A stretch of 11,285 nt of DNA from the NCBI GenBank assembly GCA_013335425.1, contig JAAXVQ010000034.1, forward strand, positions 1-11,285, given 5' to 3'. The notes under the pieces are model-generated. The model had not been told where the DNA came from. It worked only from the letters and a program-made list of their open reading frames with translations, and did no database searches. Of the stretch, positions 1-7,125 are shown in pieces; the first letter of the stretch is position 1, and the number at the start of each line of letters is the position of its first letter. The position numbers and the translations under genes are program-made. This DNA is from Candidatus Firestoneibacteriota bacterium (lineage in GTDB: Bacteria > Oederibacteriota > JAAXVQ01).

Positions 1-358
1 CTAAAAAATCTCCACCCAAGGATTGGTGACGAAAAGCCCAATTAAGCGTCTCGTTCTCCGACTCCTCGGGATCCAAAGCCAGTTCGTCGATCAAACCGGC
101 CATTTCCTTAAGGTTGTTGAGCGGCAAACTTGCCACCAGTTTTTGGATGCTCTGCCAATCACCGGCAGGGATGATGTTTTCCGCGGCAATCTCTTCCTGA
201 TGTTCCAACAACACCTGACGGCGCATAAGCCCGGCCAAAGTTTTAAAATCGTCCGGTTCCAAAGCCTCCACCCCGGGAATCATCTCGGACAAAGATTCCC
301 GCAGGTTCTGATTTTCGCCCGAAGGCTCCGGATGCTGAGGTTCAGACATGATACTCAT
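1..358 (-). CDS. Acidic leucine-rich protein of unknown function (partial, C-terminus beyond the window)
   Basis: The reading frame is open from 358 to the window edge, about 119 codons, and no stop is reached, so the C-terminus is missing. I do not recognise the family. The visible part is rich in Glu, Asp and Leu, has no signal peptide or membrane segment, and looks all-helical. Two similar stretches, FKTLAGLM and LKEMAGLI, sit about 45 residues apart and may be a degenerate helical repeat. The chosen ATG (358-356) shares one base with the yebC stop in a TGATG junction. A second in-frame ATG three codons later (349-347) is equally possible; an AGAGG at 366-362 is a little too close to the first and a little far from the second. 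The tight junction implies co-transcription and translational coupling with yebC. The slot after yebC often holds ruvC in other bacteria, but this is not RuvC. Confidence 0.7.
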   Translation of the reverse strand, partial: MSIMSEPQHPEPSGENQNLRESLSEMIPGVEALEPDDFKTLAGLMRRQVLLEHQEEIAAENIIPAGDWQSIQKLVASLPLNNLKEMAGLIDELALDPEESENETLNWAFRHQSLGGDFL

Positions 359-1107
359 CAACCTCTGAGTTTTTCCATCAACTCATCGTCGATGTCGAAA
401 TTGGCGTGCACTTTCTGCACGTCGTCGTGGTCATCCAGCGCATCCAAAAGCTTGAGCAAGCTTTCCGCAGTTTTGCCTTCCACGGCCATATATGTTTTAG
501 GCACCATGGTGATTTCCGCGGATTCCGGTTCAACCTTGGTCTTGATTTTTTCCACGACCGCATCAAACTGCGTCGGCGCTGTCGTGACCGTGTAATTGTT
601 CTTGTCGTCGGTTTGCATATCGTCGGCCCCGGCATCGAGCGCGAGGGTCATGAGTTCCTCTTCACCCATCGCGGTTTTAGGGACCTCAATGACGCCCTTT
701 TTCTCGAACATCCAGGCCACGCTGCCGGGCTCACCCATGTTGCCGCCGTATTTGGAAAACAATTGCCTCATTTCCGACGGAGTCCGATTTTTGTTGTCCG
801 TAGTGGTTTCCACCATAATAGCGACGCCACCAGGGCCGAAACCTTCATAAATGATATCGTCCAACTGTTCGGCGGCCAGTTCCCCGGTGCCTTTCATGAT
901 GGCTTTTTTAATATTGTCCGAGGGCATGTTCACCGCTTTGCCTGCAGCTATGGCGGTGCGCAACCTCGGGTTCATCCTGGGGTCGCCGCCGCCCTGTTTG
1001 GCCGCGGCCATAATTTCCTTGCCCACCTTGGTGAACATTTTTCCGCGTTTGGCGTCAACCAGACCCTTCGAGCGCTTAATGGTTGCCCATTTAGAGTGAC
1101 CCGACAT
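358..1107 (-). CDS. yebC: YebC/PmpR (TACO1-type) family regulator
   Basis: This 249-residue protein has the usual length of the YebC/PmpR/TACO1 family. It shows the family's landmarks: N-terminal MSGHSKWATIK, then DAKRGKMFTK, MPSDNIKKAI near residue 70, YEGFGPGGVAIMVE and the NKNRT motif near residues 100-115, and GSVAWMFEKKG in the middle. YebC proteins are cytosolic. They were first described as transcription regulators, while the mitochondrial homologue TACO1 aids translation, and later bacterial work links YebC to relief of ribosome stalling at proline-rich stretches. The frame extends nine codons further upstream, but the ATG at 1107 is preferred because it gives the family N-terminus and has AAGGAGG six bases upstream. 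A consensus promoter lies about 80 bases upstream, so the gene starts its own transcript, continuing into the unknown gene downstream. Family assignment is firm; the exact molecular role here is not shown by the sequence. Confidence 0.96.
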   Translation of the reverse strand: MSGHSKWATIKRSKGLVDAKRGKMFTKVGKEIMAAAKQGGGDPRMNPRLRTAIAAGKAVNMPSDNIKKAIMKGTGELAAEQLDDIIYEGFGPGGVAIMVETTTDNKNRTPSEMRQLFSKYGGNMGEPGSVAWMFEKKGVIEVPKTAMGEEELMTLALDAGADDMQTDDKNNYTVTTAPTQFDAVVEKIKTKVEPESAEITMVPKTYMAVEGKTAESLLKLLDALDDHDDVQKVHANFDIDDELMEKLRG

Positions 1108-1113
1108 AAAAAT

Positions 1114-1120
1114 CCTCCTT
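1114..1120 (-). promoter_or_regulatory. Strong Shine-Dalgarno of yebC
   Basis: AAGGAGG on the minus strand lies six bases before the ATG at 1107. It fixes the yebC start at MSGHSKW rather than at an in-frame ATG nine codons upstream, which would place this ribosome binding site inside the coding sequence. Confidence 0.85.
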
Positions 1121-1146
1121 AAATATAAGTGCAATTCAGGACTATC

Positions 1147-1169
1147 CCTAAAAAGCCGGACTTTTCAGG
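1147..1169 (-). promoter_or_regulatory. Hairpin in the yebC leader
   Basis: A 9-bp stem (CCTGAAAAG pairing with CTTTTTAGG, one G-U wobble) closes a five-base loop. It lies inside the roughly 80-base leader predicted between the yebC promoter and its ribosome binding site. It is AT-rich and has no clean U tract after it, so it is not a convincing terminator. A role in mRNA stability or control is only an inference. Confidence 0.35.
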
Positions 1170-1195
1170 AAAAAACACACAGGGAATAAAGCGAA

Positions 1196-1223
1196 ATTAT
1201 ACGATATTTGGCTTGATTGTAAA
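1196..1223 (-). promoter_or_regulatory. Sigma-70 type promoter for yebC
   Basis: On the minus strand, TTTACA (1223-1218) and a perfect TATAAT (1201-1196) are separated by 16 bases. Transcription should begin near 1189, giving a leader of about 80 bases. The site lies in the 168-base gap between the end of miaB and the start of yebC. It suggests that yebC and the next gene can be transcribed independently of the upstream radical SAM-miaB pair. I saw no convincing terminator behind miaB, so read-through is also possible. Confidence 0.7.
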
Positions 1224-1275
1224 GCGAAAACGGCAGCCAGGCAGGAATCCGCGAGATCGGTTTTTAATATGTTTT

Positions 1276-2583
1276 TTATTTAGTTTCCGGTTCGCCTAAG
1301 AGGCCGCCCGGGTAGGCGGCGGTGATGTTCACAGGCACCTCGGTCCCCAGCCAGGATTCCGGGCCGGGGAAAGACACCCAGTGGTTAATCGGAGTACGGC
1401 CCTTGACGTGGCCGGTCCGGGAAGGATCCATCTCTTCCACCAGCACTTTTTCCCGTTTCCCTACATGCCCGGCCTGGGAAGCTACAGCCGCTTGACGTAT
1501 GTTTTCCAATAACTCGCCCAAACGCTTTTCCCGAACATCCGGAAAAACCGCTCCCGGCAGGGTCGCGGCCACGGTTCCTTGGCGGGGAGAAAACTTAAAA
1601 CAATAGGCCATGTCAAAATTCAAATCCCGAACCGCTTGCACGGTGGCTTGAAAATCTTCCTCAGTTTCGCCTGGAAATCCCACAATTAAATCCGTCGACA
1701 AGCCGATGCCCGGAACCGCAGCCCGCAAACGTTCCACCAGGTCGCGATAGGCCGCCAAGGTATAGCCCCGTCGCATGGCCGAGAGCACGGCATCGGCCCC
1801 GGATTGCAGCGGTAAATGCAGCGCTTGGCAAACATGCGGAATTTCTGCCAAAGCTTTAATCAGACGGGGTGAAAAATCCTTGGGATGACTGGTCATAAAA
1901 CGAATACGGCTTACCCCGGGCAGTTGCGCCACTTGGCGCAACAGTTCCGCAAAATCCATTTCCTTGCCCAGGTCAAAACCATAGTGGTTGACGTTTTGCC
2001 CCAACAGCATGATTTCCCTGGCACCGCTCATCAAACGCTTTTCAACTTCCTGGAGAATGTCCTCCACCGGGCGAGACATTTCCCTTCCCCGGGCGTGCGG
2101 CACCGCACAATAGGCGCAAAACTGATTGCAGCCTTCCATCACCGCCACACGTGCCTGCCACCCGTGAAAAACGGGGGTGGTAACGCCGTGGCCATAGCCG
2201 GAGTCCCCTATTTCGGCGCCATGCCGAAACCGTCCGGCTTTCTCGGCCAATTCGGGTATGCGCGTCAAGGCCCGAGGTCCGGCAATAAAATCAATTTCCG
2301 GGGCGCGTTTAAAGGCGTCCTGGGCCAGATGTTGCGCCAGGCAGCCCACCATGCCGATAACCACTTCGGGGCGCCGTCGTTTGAGCGCGATCCAGCGCCC
2401 CAACAAGGAAAAAGCTTTCTGCTCCGCCAGTTGCCTCACCGTGCAGGTATTGAGCAAGAGCAGATCCGCGCCTTCGGCATCCGGAGAAACTTGCCAGCCG
2501 GCATCAAGCAAACCTTGCGCAATACGCTCGGAATCATATTCATTCATTTGACAGCCAAAAGTATGCAGATAAAACGATTTCAA
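1276..2583 (-). CDS. miaB: tRNA-2-methylthio-N6-isopentenyladenosine-37 synthase MiaB
   Basis: MiaB is a cytosolic radical SAM methylthiotransferase that converts i6A37 to ms2i6A37 in tRNAs reading UNN codons. The 435-residue protein has the full family architecture. The N-terminal UPF0004 domain carries three cluster-binding cysteines (C11 in TFGCQMNEYDSE, C47, C81). The radical SAM core has CxxxCxxC at C152, C156 and C159, followed by VPHARGREMSR. A TRAM RNA-binding domain occupies roughly residues 365-430. The TFGCQMNEYDSE start and NTCTVR...EQK pattern favour MiaB over RimO or MtaB. The start is TTG at 2583: it gives the expected N-terminus, while the first internal ATG (residue 13) would remove C11. 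A weak GTAGGT precedes it. The gene begins 37 bases after the radical SAM gene upstream, so the two are probably co-transcribed. Confidence 0.96.
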   Translation of the reverse strand: MKSFYLHTFGCQMNEYDSERIAQGLLDAGWQVSPDAEGADLLLLNTCTVRQLAEQKAFSLLGRWIALKRRRPEVVIGMVGCLAQHLAQDAFKRAPEIDFIAGPRALTRIPELAEKAGRFRHGAEIGDSGYGHGVTTPVFHGWQARVAVMEGCNQFCAYCAVPHARGREMSRPVEDILQEVEKRLMSGAREIMLLGQNVNHYGFDLGKEMDFAELLRQVAQLPGVSRIRFMTSHPKDFSPRLIKALAEIPHVCQALHLPLQSGADAVLSAMRRGYTLAAYRDLVERLRAAVPGIGLSTDLIVGFPGETEEDFQATVQAVRDLNFDMAYCFKFSPRQGTVAATLPGAVFPDVREKRLGELLENIRQAAVASQAGHVGKREKVLVEEMDPSRTGHVKGRTPINHWVSFPGPESWLGTEVPVNITAAYPGGLLGEPETK

Positions 2584-2621
2584 GGGTACGTTACCTACTC
2601 GCGAAGATAATGGGATTGCGC

Positions 2622-4109
2622 CTAAATATATTTTTCAAAAACTTTTCGGTAGTGAAATCCATAAATGGAAAAAGTAACCGCCAGCGGAAACGTCCGGGGG
2701 CGGCGCAACAGTGACCAACTCAACAGCTTCCAATACTGATAGCGTTCTTTGCCGATCAGGCCCAAACGAATCACCGAACGCATAAACGTAACCAGCAACA
2801 GGGGACGAAACCTAAACCGCCGATCCCGTTGGGTGTTCTTTCGGTAAGTTTTTAAATAGGTCTTGACCCTGGCGTAGAAATATTTTGGAGAATAGATCTT
2901 GGCAATGATCTTACGATAACCTTCCAGTAAATCCGCCCGGTCCATTTTCGGGATAAAGTTGAGCGTGAAATCGGTGTTATCCCCGGTGACATCCTTCAAC
3001 AAGCGGTTCTCGTCCTTTAGACGTTGGTATAATTGCGTTCCCTGCATGGCGTTGAGCAAGCCCACCATGGCCGTGATGATGCCGCTCTTCTGGATAAAAT
3101 TGATCTGGGTTTCGAAAATCGTGGCCGGATCGCTGTCGAAACCGACAATGAAACCCGCCTGCACCTGAAAGCCGAATTTCTGAATTTTTTTCACACAGGC
3201 GATTAAGTCTCGATTCTTATTTTGCGACTTGGTGCATTCGCTCAAACTCATTTCATTAGGCGTTTCAATGCCCACGAAAACCGTATCAAAACCGGCCTGA
3301 CTCATCCTGCGCATGAGCTCATCGTCATCGGCCAAATCGATCGAGGTCTGGGTGAAAAAAGAGAACGGATGCCGTTTATTTGCCATCCACGCGATCACGG
3401 CCGGTAAAATTTCCTGTTTTAGTTTCTTCCGGTTGCCGATAAAATTATCATCCACGAAAAAAACCGGCCCGCGCCAGCCGCTTTGATAAATGGCATCCAT
3501 TTCCCGGATTACCTGGTCCACTGTTTTGGTGCGGCAATGCTTCCCATAGAGCAGCGTAATATCGCAAAAATCGCAATTATACGGGCAACCGCGGGAATAT
3601 TGAATGCTCATGCTGGCATACTTGCGTTGGTTGATCAAATGCCATTGCGGAATAGGCGTGGTTTGCAGATCCGCCCAATCCTCGGCCCGATAAATTGGTT
3701 GCAGGCGGCCTTTTTCCAAATCCCGTAAAAACGGGGGTAAAGCCAATTCCGCTTCCCCGAGCACAAAATGGTCAACCCCCGCGAAACCTTCGTGACTGGA
3801 AGTGAACAAAGGTCCGCCGGCGACTACCTTGACGCCCAGGGCGCGGCAGCGAGCCAGGGTTTCTTGAACCGATTTTTTTTGAATGGAAATACCACTTAGG
3901 AAAACGTAATCAGCCCACAACAAATCCCGATCAAGCAATTTGCTGACGTTTTGATCCACCAGACGTTTTTCCCAGGTTGTGGGCAACAGGCCGGCTACCG
4001 TCAGCAAACCTAAAGGCGGATTGGTGGATTTTTTAAAGACAAATTTAAGCGCATGTTTAAAGCTCCAAAATGTCTCGGGAAACTCCGGAAAAACCAGTAG
4101 TATTTTCAT
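2622..4109 (-). CDS. Cobalamin-binding radical SAM protein with DUF4070-type C-terminus (HpnP-like family)
   Basis: The 495-residue protein begins with a Rossmann-type B12-binding domain: MKILLVFPEFPETF, then PPLGLLTVAGLLP at residues 31-43 and VVAGGPL near 95-101. A radical SAM core follows, with the cluster motif at C175, C179 and C182 (SRGCPYNCDFCDI), FVDDNFIGN and FVGIETP. The Arg- and aromatic-rich tail after about residue 350 resembles DUF4070. This domain order is typical of class B radical SAM enzymes. Its best-known relative is the hopanoid C-2 methylase HpnP, and other members act on unrelated substrates. No hopanoid or other biosynthetic gene is visible nearby, so the substrate is unknown and I give no symbol. 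The start ATG at 4109 yields the family N-terminus; a modest AAAGG lies upstream. It is the first gene of the unit leading to miaB and is divergent from the PilZ gene. Confidence 0.88.
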   Translation of the reverse strand: MKILLVFPEFPETFWSFKHALKFVFKKSTNPPLGLLTVAGLLPTTWEKRLVDQNVSKLLDRDLLWADYVFLSGISIQKKSVQETLARCRALGVKVVAGGPLFTSSHEGFAGVDHFVLGEAELALPPFLRDLEKGRLQPIYRAEDWADLQTTPIPQWHLINQRKYASMSIQYSRGCPYNCDFCDITLLYGKHCRTKTVDQVIREMDAIYQSGWRGPVFFVDDNFIGNRKKLKQEILPAVIAWMANKRHPFSFFTQTSIDLADDDELMRRMSQAGFDTVFVGIETPNEMSLSECTKSQNKNRDLIACVKKIQKFGFQVQAGFIVGFDSDPATIFETQINFIQKSGIITAMVGLLNAMQGTQLYQRLKDENRLLKDVTGDNTDFTLNFIPKMDRADLLEGYRKIIAKIYSPKYFYARVKTYLKTYRKNTQRDRRFRFRPLLLVTFMRSVIRLGLIGKERYQYWKLLSWSLLRRPRTFPLAVTFSIYGFHYRKVFEKYI

Positions 4110-4186
4110 GATAAACGGCCTTTCAAAGCAAGAACGGATAGCTGCTGTGAACGAATCAGTGTCCGATATTCAAGACAAGAGCCGGC

Positions 4187-4216
4187 TGGAATATTCCACG
4201 GACAAATTCATGAATT
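4187..4216. repeat. Pair of perfect 12-bp palindromes (possible operator)
   Basis: TGGAATATTCCA (4187-4198) and AATTCATGAATT (4205-4216) are each perfect 12-bp palindromes. They are six bases apart, with centres 18 bases apart. A third, TGGAATTCCA at 4393-4402, repeats the half-site of the first. The pair lies just downstream of the leftward promoter candidate at 4225-4254, where a repressor site would be expected. No regulator gene is adjacent, so operator function is inference; AT-rich palindromes can also arise by chance. Confidence 0.4.
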
Positions 4217-4224
4217 GTAGGTGT

Positions 4225-4254
4225 ATTGTATCCCGCAGGTATTCAATATGCCAG
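4225..4254 (-). promoter_or_regulatory. Candidate promoter for the radical SAM-miaB unit
   Basis: On the minus strand, CTGGCA (4254-4249) and TACAAT (4230-4225) are separated by 18 bases, matching the sigma-70 consensus at 4 and 5 of 6 positions. It would give a leader of about 110 bases. A second TACAAT lies 11 bases further downstream without a good -35. The match is moderate. Confidence 0.35.
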
Positions 4255-4433
4255 TTTTTTCTGTTTGTTAGACCCTTTTAGAGTGAATCCGCCCAGCTTT
4301 TTTCATTTTTATTGCTGAACCTCAAGCTGCCTTAGATTTTTATATTTAGGGGCTCATCTCCGGTAATAAATTTGCCGATGATTTCCTTAGTATGGAATTC
4401 CAACCAGAACCGGCATAAGGACGGAACACAACT

Positions 4434-4802
4434 ATGGAGCAACGTCGAAAAAATAAGCGGGTTGAAGTCAATTTGCCGATCTACTGCAAATTCGCCGATA
4501 TGAACCATCAAAAAATAGTCTCCTCGGTGGGCAAGGTTTCCAATTTGAGTTTGGGCGGCATGAAGATCATGTTACCCATCCGTTTTCCCGCCTCGCAGAC
4601 AAAAGTTATGGATTATTTCCTGGAACTTCCCAGGCCCTACCTGCAGATCAAAGGCAAGGCGAGAATTGTATGGGCTTTCTGGGATGACTTGAGCCAAACG
4701 ACGGAAGTAGGCATGGAAATGACCGCTTTGGACAGCATGCAGCGTCATGAGTTGGAGACCATTCTTTGTGAATTGAACCAGGAAAACCATTTGGTGCAAT
4801 GA
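4434..4802 (+). CDS. Stand-alone PilZ domain protein (c-di-GMP receptor)
   Basis: This 122-residue protein is essentially one PilZ domain. It has both c-di-GMP-binding signatures: RxxxR at R5-R9 near the N-terminus (EQRRKNKRVEV) and NxSxxG at N37-G42 (SNLSLGGMKI). The beta-barrel strands follow, including the KGKARIVWAF and TEVGMEM stretches. A C-terminal helix (about residues 99-115) is usual for the family. No membrane segment or second effector domain is present, so it probably acts by contacting a partner protein in the cytosol after binding c-di-GMP. The partner (motility, polysaccharide synthesis or transcription) cannot be read from the neighbours. The ATG at 4434 is preceded by AAGGA at a long spacing of about 12 bases, suggesting modest translation. 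It is monocistronic, divergent from the radical SAM gene and convergent with the cupin gene. Confidence 0.9.
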   Translation: MEQRRKNKRVEVNLPIYCKFADMNHQKIVSSVGKVSNLSLGGMKIMLPIRFPASQTKVMDYFLELPRPYLQIKGKARIVWAFWDDLSQTTEVGMEMTALDSMQRHELETILCELNQENHLVQ

Positions 4803-4809
4803 TTCATGC

Positions 4810-4836
4810 CGGGGCTGGGCTCCGAGCCCAACCCCG
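4810..4836. terminator. GC-rich hairpin between convergent gene ends
   Basis: A 12-bp stem with one mismatch (CGGGGCTGGGCT, loop CCG, AGCCCAACCCCG) begins seven bases after the PilZ stop and ends 20 bases before the cupin stop on the other strand. Position and stability fit a two-way terminator. There is no T tract on either side, so it may act with Rho or mainly protect mRNA ends. Confidence 0.6.
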
Positions 4837-4856
4837 ACATGGCAGATTTCACAATC

Positions 4857-5375
4857 TTACCCCGCAGCGGGCGTCAACTTTTCGATAATCTCGCGATGCG
4901 CCGGAAACCTGGTTGCCAAGTCTTCACGACGGCCCAATTCAAAATCCGCAAAATCAAATCCGGGCGCCAAAGTACAACCGATCAAAGCAAACGTGCCGGT
5001 TGGATTGACGTTGGCACCAAACCAAGTGCCGGCCGGAATCACCAATTGAAAACGTTCACCTTCATCAAAATCGGGGCCCAAGCGGTTGGTGCCATAAGTT
5101 CCGTCTGAAGTCAAGGTATGTAGGGTCAAGCTGCCACCAGCATAAAAATGCCAAATTTCATCCGTCAATAAACGGTGGAAATTCGACGGTTCGGAACTTT
5201 TCAACAAGAAATAAATCGACGTGCCCCAAGCGCGATTGCCCCGGTACCGCGCCGGCAAACTCGGAACATCTATGGTTTCTGTTGATCGGTAAATTTCACG
5301 ATAGTAACCGCCCTCGGGATGCGCCCGTAGCTCCAAACGCCGTATCCAAAAATCCGCGCTCCGCTCAGAGGTCAT
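4857..5375 (-). CDS. Cupin_5 (DUF985) family protein
   Basis: The 172-residue protein matches the DUF985/Cupin_5 family across its length. It has HPEGGYYRE near residues 19-27, [17 protein letters not shown] at 64-80, PAGTWFG at 114-120 and [16 protein letters not shown] at 133-148. H67, E73 and H76 lie where cupins bind a metal or polar ligand. The family has solved structures but no well-established reaction; sugar-related ligands have been suggested, so I assign no function. Its ATG (5375-5373) overlaps the pgi stop as ATGA, indicating translational coupling and making it the last gene of the glycosyltransferase-to-pgi unit. Cupin-fold phosphoglucose isomerases exist in archaea, but they are a different family and a normal Pgi is encoded just upstream. 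An accessory role in hexose phosphate metabolism is a guess from position. Confidence 0.88.
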   Translation of the reverse strand: MTSERSADFWIRRLELRAHPEGGYYREIYRSTETIDVPSLPARYRGNRAWGTSIYFLLKSSEPSNFHRLLTDEIWHFYAGGSLTLHTLTSDGTYGTNRLGPDFDEGERFQLVIPAGTWFGANVNPTGTFALIGCTLAPGFDFADFELGRREDLATRFPAHREIIEKLTPAAG

Positions 5376-7018
5376 TTTCGCCTGATCTGTTTGTAATAGC
5401 TGATTAATCCATTGGTGGAGGCATCATGCGATTTTATCACTTCCTCGCTTTTTAATTCCGGCAAAACGGCTTTCGCCAGGACTTTGCCCAATTCCACGCC
5501 CATCTGATCATAAGAATTGATGTTCCAAATAATGCCTTGGGTGAATATCTTATGTTCATACAGGGCAATCAACATACCCAGGGTACGGGGCGTAAGTTCC
5601 GGAAAAAGAATGGAATTGGAGGGAATATTGCCCAAGAAAGTCTTCGCGTTGGTCAACACTTCCAAATTTTCAGAGGAAACACCTTGTGCTTTTAATTCAC
5701 GTTCTACAGCTTCCCGGGTCTTGCCTGCCATGAGGGCTTCAGTTTGTGCGAAAAAATTAGATAGCAAAAGTGTTTGGTGATCTCCCAAGGGATTTAAGCT
5801 GTTGGCCGCGGCAATAAAATCACAAGGCACCAATTTGGTGCCTTGGTGGATCAGTTGATAAAAAGCATGCTGTCCATTGGTGCCCGGCTCCCCCCAAATA
5901 ATCGGACCGGTGGAATAATCCACCCACTCCCCCCGGCGGTTCACGCGTTTGCCGTTGCTTTCCATGTCCCCTTGCTGCAAATAGGCTGCAAAACGGGCGA
6001 GGTACTGATCATAGGGCAAAATGGCATAGGTATCGGCTTCAAAAAAATTGTTATACCAAACTCCCAGTAGGCCCATGATCACGGGAATATTCGTTTCCAA
6101 GGGCGCAGTCCGGAAATGTTCATCGGCGCGATGCGCACCGGCGAGCAATTCTTCAAAATTATCCATGCCCACAGCCAAGGCGATGGAAAGCCCAATGGCC
6201 GACCACAAAGAATATCGCCCGCCGACCCAATCCCAAAACTCGAACATGTTCTCCGTGTCAATGCCGAAAGCCTTCACGGCTGCGGCATTGGTGGACATAG
6301 CCGCAAAATGAAGGGAGACGGCGGTTTGATCCTTAGCCGTGGCCAAAAACCAATCACGGGCCGAATGAGCGTTGGTCATGGTCTCTTGGGTGGTGAACGT
6401 CTTGGAGGCTACCAAAAACAAAGTGGTTTCAGGCGAAAGTCGTTTCAGGGTTTCAGCGATATGCGTTCCGTCCACGTTAGAGACAAAATGAAAATGCAAG
6501 CCTGCCGGCACATAGTGCCCCAGAGCTTGCACCACCATTTGCGGCCCCAAGTCCGAACCGCCGATGCCGATGTTCACAATGTCCGTGATGGTCTTACCCG
6601 TATACCCGCGCCATTGCCCGGAACGGACGCGTTCGGAAAAATTCCGCATTTTAGCCAACACCCGGTTTACTTCCGGCATGACGTCTTGGCCGTCCACTTG
6701 AATGGGACGGTTGGAACGGTTGCGTAAAGCCACATGCAAGACGGCTCGATCTTCGGTCGTATTGATTTTTTCTCCATAAAACATAGCGGCAATCATACGT
6801 TCCAGACCGGCTTCCCGGGCCAAGGTCAATAACAATGTCATGGTTTCATCGGTAATGCGGTTTTTGGAATAGTCCAGCAACAAATCCTCAAGTTTCAAGG
6901 AAAAACGTTCAAACCGCCCGGGGTCTTGGGTGAACAAATCGCGAAGATGGGCTCCCCGGATACGGTTATGATGGGCTTGCAGGGCTTTCCAAGCAGGTGA
7001 AACGATTAAAGTGGACAT
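5372..7018 (-). CDS. pgi: Glucose-6-phosphate isomerase
   Basis: Pgi interconverts glucose 6-phosphate and fructose 6-phosphate in glycolysis and gluconeogenesis, in the cytosol. At 548 residues it matches the long E. coli-type enzyme. Visible motifs are GIGGSDLGP at 151-159, the phosphate-binding SKTFTTQET at 205-213, the first family signature [14 protein letters not shown] at 263-276, and MESNGK with catalytic E353. [13 protein letters not shown] follows with H384, and the second signature (495-512) ends at catalytic K512. No key residue is missing. The ATG at 7018 has AAGGAG nine bases upstream. The gene lies 107 bases after the ferredoxin gene; that gap shows no clear terminator or promoter, only a 10-bp palindrome TGGTTAACCA at 7099-7108. 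It therefore probably shares a transcript with the upstream genes, and its stop overlaps the cupin start. Pgi could feed hexose phosphate into the sugar donors used by the glycosyltransferase. Confidence 0.98.
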   Translation of the reverse strand: MSTLIVSPAWKALQAHHNRIRGAHLRDLFTQDPGRFERFSLKLEDLLLDYSKNRITDETMTLLLTLAREAGLERMIAAMFYGEKINTTEDRAVLHVALRNRSNRPIQVDGQDVMPEVNRVLAKMRNFSERVRSGQWRGYTGKTITDIVNIGIGGSDLGPQMVVQALGHYVPAGLHFHFVSNVDGTHIAETLKRLSPETTLFLVASKTFTTQETMTNAHSARDWFLATAKDQTAVSLHFAAMSTNAAAVKAFGIDTENMFEFWDWVGGRYSLWSAIGLSIALAVGMDNFEELLAGAHRADEHFRTAPLETNIPVIMGLLGVWYNNFFEADTYAILPYDQYLARFAAYLQQGDMESNGKRVNRRGEWVDYSTGPIIWGEPGTNGQHAFYQLIHQGTKLVPCDFIAAANSLNPLGDHQTLLLSNFFAQTEALMAGKTREAVERELKAQGVSSENLEVLTNAKTFLGNIPSNSILFPELTPRTLGMLIALYEHKIFTQGIIWNINSYDQMGVELGKVLAKAVLPELKSEEVIKSHDASTNGLISYYKQIRRK

Positions 7019-7125
7019 GATGAGATTCTCCTTGTTGATTTACTTTCACTGTCCGGTGGCGGTCGTTCAGGCCGGAACCAATGGGCAGAAAATTCCCGTG
7101 GTTAACCAAAACATATGACCTTGTT

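Larger units (their letters stand above)
4110..4433. other. Divergent intergenic region with palindromes
   Basis: These 324 bases separate the radical SAM gene (minus) from the PilZ gene (plus). I find no credible gene: open frames crossing it have no family features or ribosome binding sites. It holds a weak leftward promoter candidate, two perfect 12-bp palindromes near 4187-4216, a 10-bp palindrome TGGAATTCCA at 4393-4402, and T-rich stretches near 4255-4310. No clear sigma-70 promoter could be assigned to the PilZ gene; TATATT (4340s) and TAATAA (4360s) lack a good partner at the right spacing. Confidence 0.6.

Noticed and set aside
406..1122. Long plus-strand open frame opposite yebC
   Set aside because: It is the antisense shadow of a highly conserved gene; its translation has no family features and no ribosome binding site.
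1885..2610. Plus-strand 241-codon open frame opposite miaB
   Set aside because: Antisense to the radical SAM core of miaB, with an implausible His/Gln/Arg-rich composition.
3979..4281. Plus-strand open frame running from the radical SAM gene into the intergenic region
   Set aside because: It begins antisense to the conserved N-terminus of the radical SAM protein and has no recognisable domain or upstream ribosome binding site.
4857..5375. Cupin gene as a cupin-type phosphoglucose isomerase
   Set aside because: Its motifs are those of DUF985/Cupin_5, not the archaeal isomerase family, and a complete conventional Pgi lies directly upstream.
6116..6727. Plus-strand 203-codon open frame opposite pgi
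   Set aside because: Antisense shadow of a complete, intact pgi gene.
7099..7108. Palindrome TGGTTAACCA upstream of pgi as an operator or promoter element
   Set aside because: A single 10-bp palindrome with no promoter hexamers at suitable spacing is not enough to call a site.
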